A DNA stretch of 8,698 bases from an uncultured Lachnospiraceae bacterium (lineage in GTDB: Bacteria; Bacillota; Clostridia; Lachnospirales; Lachnospiraceae). The stretch is taken from the NCBI GenBank assembly GCA_910584205.1, contig CAJUAA010000066.1:1-8698 (forward strand). The letters are read 5' to 3'. Shown in pieces: positions 7,370 to 8,698 of the stretch. The notes under the pieces are model-generated. The model saw only the letters and a program-made list of their open reading frames with translations. It was not told where the DNA came from and did not search any database. Within the stretch, counting starts at the first letter, position 1. Every line of letters begins with the position of its first letter. A program made the position numbers and the translations under genes.

Positions 7370-7404
7370 GTAAAAAAATTACAGAAATAATGTAAAAAAA
7401 TTAC
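7370..7404 (+). repeat. Tandem 13-base repeat upstream of the truncated gene's promoter, candidate operators
   Basis: GTAAAAAAATTAC occurs twice exactly, at 7370-7382 and 7392-7404, 22 bases apart centre to centre. Each copy is itself a palindrome with arms GTAA/TTAC around five A bases. The second copy ends nine bases before the -35 box at 7413. Two identical dyads about two helical turns apart beside a promoter suggest paired binding sites for a dimeric regulator. No known regulator is recognised. The 7299-7480 interval contains no other gene, apart from a doubtful 15-codon frame at 7326-7373. Confidence 0.5.
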
Positions 7405-7412
7405 GGGAAAGA

Positions 7413-7440
7413 TTGTGATATACAAAAAACGATGTATAAT
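7413..7440 (+). promoter_or_regulatory. Promoter of the interrupted downstream gene
   Basis: TTGTGA (7413-7418) and TATAAT (7435-7440) are separated by 16 bases. The -10 region shares the 12-base string TGTATAATAAAA with the Xre operon promoter (1711-1722). A start near 7447 would give a leader of about 34 bases before the ATG at 7481. Confidence 0.62.
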
Positions 7441-7480
7441 AAAATCAGAACATTTTCCATCGGCCATGGAGGAACCTAAC

Positions 7481-7537
7481 ATGCTGGCAGAGTTTAAAGT
7501 AAGAAACTCAAACTTCCCGCACCGGTTGGTGTGCTGA
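7481..7537 (+). pseudogene. 5' stub of a gene cut off by the insertion element (AAA15/OLD-like ATPase start)
   Basis: GGAGGAA (7468-7474) stands six bases before the ATG at 7481, behind a complete promoter, so translation would be efficient. The frame encodes 18 residues and stops at 7535-7537. The first nine residues, MLAEFKVRN, resemble the very common start of AAA15/OLD-type SMC-like ATPases (pattern ML-x-EF-x-V-x-N-[FY]), in which the strand leads into the Walker A region. From about 7508 the sequence stops looking like that family and runs into the IS left end, so the junction is probably at or just after 7508. The rest of the gene is not seen in the 67 bases to the right of the element. 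Such ATPases are frequent in phage-defence loci. The identity rests on nine residues only and is tentative. Confidence 0.4.
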
Positions 7538-7538
7538 A

Positions 7539-7560
7539 CCTTGAAAAATCAATACTTTAG
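7539..7560 (+). repeat. Left inverted repeat of the IS4-family element
   Basis: The 22-base sequence beginning CCTTGAAAAATC and ending AATACTTTAG is an exact reverse complement of 8610-8631. Outside it, weaker similarity continues after a three-base offset (TGCTGAACC on this side against TGCTCC on the reverse complement of the other), so the true outer tip may lie further left. Confidence 0.8.
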
Positions 7561-7562
7561 TC

Positions 7563-8621
7563 CATAAAAAAGGCACAAACCTGCTTTCAAGCCGGGTAAT
7601 TAACGATTTCATGAAGCCGCTTACGAACGAGAGCCGTAAAGATGTCTTCATTATTGATGACAGCCTGTTTGACCGTTCCCGTTCAAAGAAAACGGAACTT
7701 CCGGCGAAAGTCTTTGACCACTGCTCTATGAAGTACAAGAGCGGTTACCGTATGCTGACACCTGGATGGTCCGATGGGAACTCATTTGTTCCGATCAACC
7801 ATTGCCTTCTGTCGGCAGCCGATGACAAAAATCTGATCTGCAAGCCTGCCAGCTTCGATGGACACTCTCTTGCCGGAAAACGGCGAAAAGAATCCAGACG
7901 AAAAGCAACAGAAGTCATGGTTGACCTGGTCAGAGCGGCACAGTCATCTGGAGCCTGTGCAAAATATGTTCTGTTCGACAGTTGGTTTTCATCACCGAAG
8001 ACCATTACTGCATGAAAGACCGGCTGCGAATTAGACACAATCGCAATGGTTAAGAAAAGCAGTAAAATCAAATATGGCTATCAAGATGGTAAATACAACA
8101 TCAAAGAAATCTATAAGCAGTGCAAAAAACGCAGAGGCCGCTCCAAATATCTGCTTTCCGTTGACGTAACCGTTGGTGACGAGGCAATTCCGGCAAAAAT
8201 CGTCTGTGTCCGGAACAAAAGCAGGAAAAAAGACCGGCTTGCCATCATCAGCACGGATACAACTCTCCCAGAGGAAGAAATCATCCGTATTTATGGGAAG
8301 CGCTGGGATATTGAGGTGTTTTTCAAGACCTGCAAATCCTGTCTGCATCTGGTAAAGGAGTGCCGGAGCCTTTCCTATGACGCTTTGACCGCTCATGTAT
8401 CCATTGTTTTTGCACGATATATGATGCTTGCAGTTACACAGCGATGCAATACGGATGACAAAACGATTTGCGAACTGTTTTTCTGCCTCATGGATGAACT
8501 GGATGACATCACGTTCAGTCAATCCATAAGGATTATCATAGATGCACTAATGGATGCCGTTATGGAATATTTCCACATCACAGAACAGCAGCTGGAGGAA
8601 TTTTGTGAGCTAAAGTATTGA
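7563..8621 (+). pseudogene. IS4-family DDE transposase, N-terminally truncated and interrupted
   Basis: The reading frame carries the catalytic core of an IS4-family transposase: the first Asp in IIDDSLFDRSRSKK (codons at 7656-7661), the second in VLFDSWFSS (7977-7979), and the C-terminal signature Y-x2-R-x3-E-x6-K in YGKRWDIEVFFKTCK (Tyr 8292, Arg 8301, Glu 8313, Lys 8334). The frame is broken by TGA at 8013-8015, and both halves lie in the same frame. A single nonsense change would explain this, but two compensating one-base indels fit too, because the alternative reading between them gives MKDRLRI leading into DTIAMVKK. Roughly the first 100 residues are absent, and the frame opens only after a stop at 7542-7544. 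The final stop lies inside the right inverted repeat. The protein is almost certainly inactive. Confidence 0.88.
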
Positions 8622-8631
8622 TTTTTCAAGG
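8610..8631 (-). repeat. Right inverted repeat of the IS4-family element
   Basis: This is the exact reverse complement of 7539-7560 (22 of 22 bases). It contains the stop codon of the transposase frame (TGA, 8619-8621), so the coding sequence runs into the element end. Confidence 0.8.
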
Positions 8632-8665
8632 AGCAAATCCCATTTTTAATTTCCAAGCCTTAGGT

Positions 8666-8698
8666 TAAATCCACCGCCTTTCAGGCGGTAGAGCTTTA
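8666..8698. repeat. GC-rich hairpin at the right edge, possible IS200/IS605-type end
   Basis: ACCGCCT (8673-8679) and AGGCGGT (8683-8689) form a 7-base stem with the loop TTC. TAAA (8666-8669) and TTTA (8695-8698) flank it symmetrically after small internal bulges. No T run follows directly, so it is a poor terminator. Such short, bulged GC stems with A/T flanks resemble subterminal hairpins of IS200/IS605-family elements, but the window ends here and no TnpA or TnpB coding sequence is visible. The assignment is tentative. Confidence 0.3.

Larger units (their letters stand above)
7539..8631 (+). mobile_element. Degenerate IS4-family insertion sequence
   Basis: A 1093-base segment is bounded by perfect 22-base inverted repeats and filled by an IS4-family transposase pseudogene. 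It is shorter than a complete element of this family should be, because the transposase N-terminal coding region, its start codon and ribosome binding site are missing between the left repeat and the first recognisable codon. No target-site duplication could be read next to the repeats, so the exact ends are uncertain; sequence from about 7508 on the left probably also belongs to the insertion. The element interrupts the ATPase-like gene that starts at 7481. With a defective transposase it could move only if helped by a related enzyme elsewhere in the genome. Confidence 0.8.

Noticed and set aside
7360..7410. Possible CRISPR array or tandem-repeat RNA gene at the GTAAAAAAATTAC repeats
   Set aside because: There are only two 13-base copies with a 9-base spacer, too short and too few for CRISPR; promoter-proximal position favours binding sites.
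8046..8621. A separate 191-residue transposase gene starting at 8046
   Set aside because: It is in the same frame as 7611-8012 and carries only the C-terminal Glu signature; the first two catalytic Asp residues lie before the TGA at 8013, so it is the second half of one broken gene.

Overview
The window looks like accessory chromosome sequence from a Gram-positive anaerobe of the Clostridia, most likely a gut Lachnospiraceae. The reasons are strong GGAGG-type ribosome binding sites, sigma-A-like TATAAT promoters, moderately high GC with GCG/CTG-rich codons in the long genes, a GPH-family sugar symporter and a clostridial-type IS4 transposase. This assignment is inference, because no rRNA or taxonomic marker is present. 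All genes read on the + strand.

Layout. (1) Positions 1-1658 hold a single GPH-family (MelB-like) cation:glycoside symporter. Its upstream region is purine-rich and carries direct repeats, and the gene ends in a strong intrinsic terminator. (2) Positions 1666-3882 hold an AT-richer three-gene cassette with its own promoter and a possible operator. The genes are an Xre-type helix-turn-helix protein, an ImmA/IrrE-type zinc metallopeptidase (ATGA overlap) and a 311-residue protein whose acidic residues fit a PIN-like nuclease (3-base gap). (3) Positions 3921-7298 hold a very GC-rich gene for a 1125-residue alpha-helical/HEAT-like protein ending in a DUF4132-type domain. It starts 38 bases after the PIN-like gene with no terminator between, so it is probably cotranscribed. 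(4) Positions 7299-7507 hold a stop-codon hairpin, a perfect 13-base tandem repeat, a good promoter, a strong ribosome binding site and the first nine codons of a gene whose N-terminus resembles AAA15/OLD-like ATPases. That gene is cut off. (5) Positions about 7508-8631 hold a degenerate IS4-family element: a transposase pseudogene lacking its N-terminal part and carrying an internal stop, between 22-base perfect inverted repeats. (6) The right edge holds a short GC-rich hairpin resembling IS200/IS605-type subterminal structures.

How the parts may work together. The Xre, ImmA/IrrE and PIN-like genes have the architecture of a protease-controlled regulator with an RNase-like effector: the peptidase would inactivate the Xre protein and release expression of the operon. 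This resembles toxin-antitoxin, phage-defence or prophage-type switches, but the PIN-like partner is unusually large and divergent. Whether the DUF4132 protein is part of this system or an older resident gene that the cassette landed beside is open. The composition break favours the second view, and the tight spacing favours the first. The interrupted ATPase-like gene downstream suggests that this locus collects defence-type and mobile genes.
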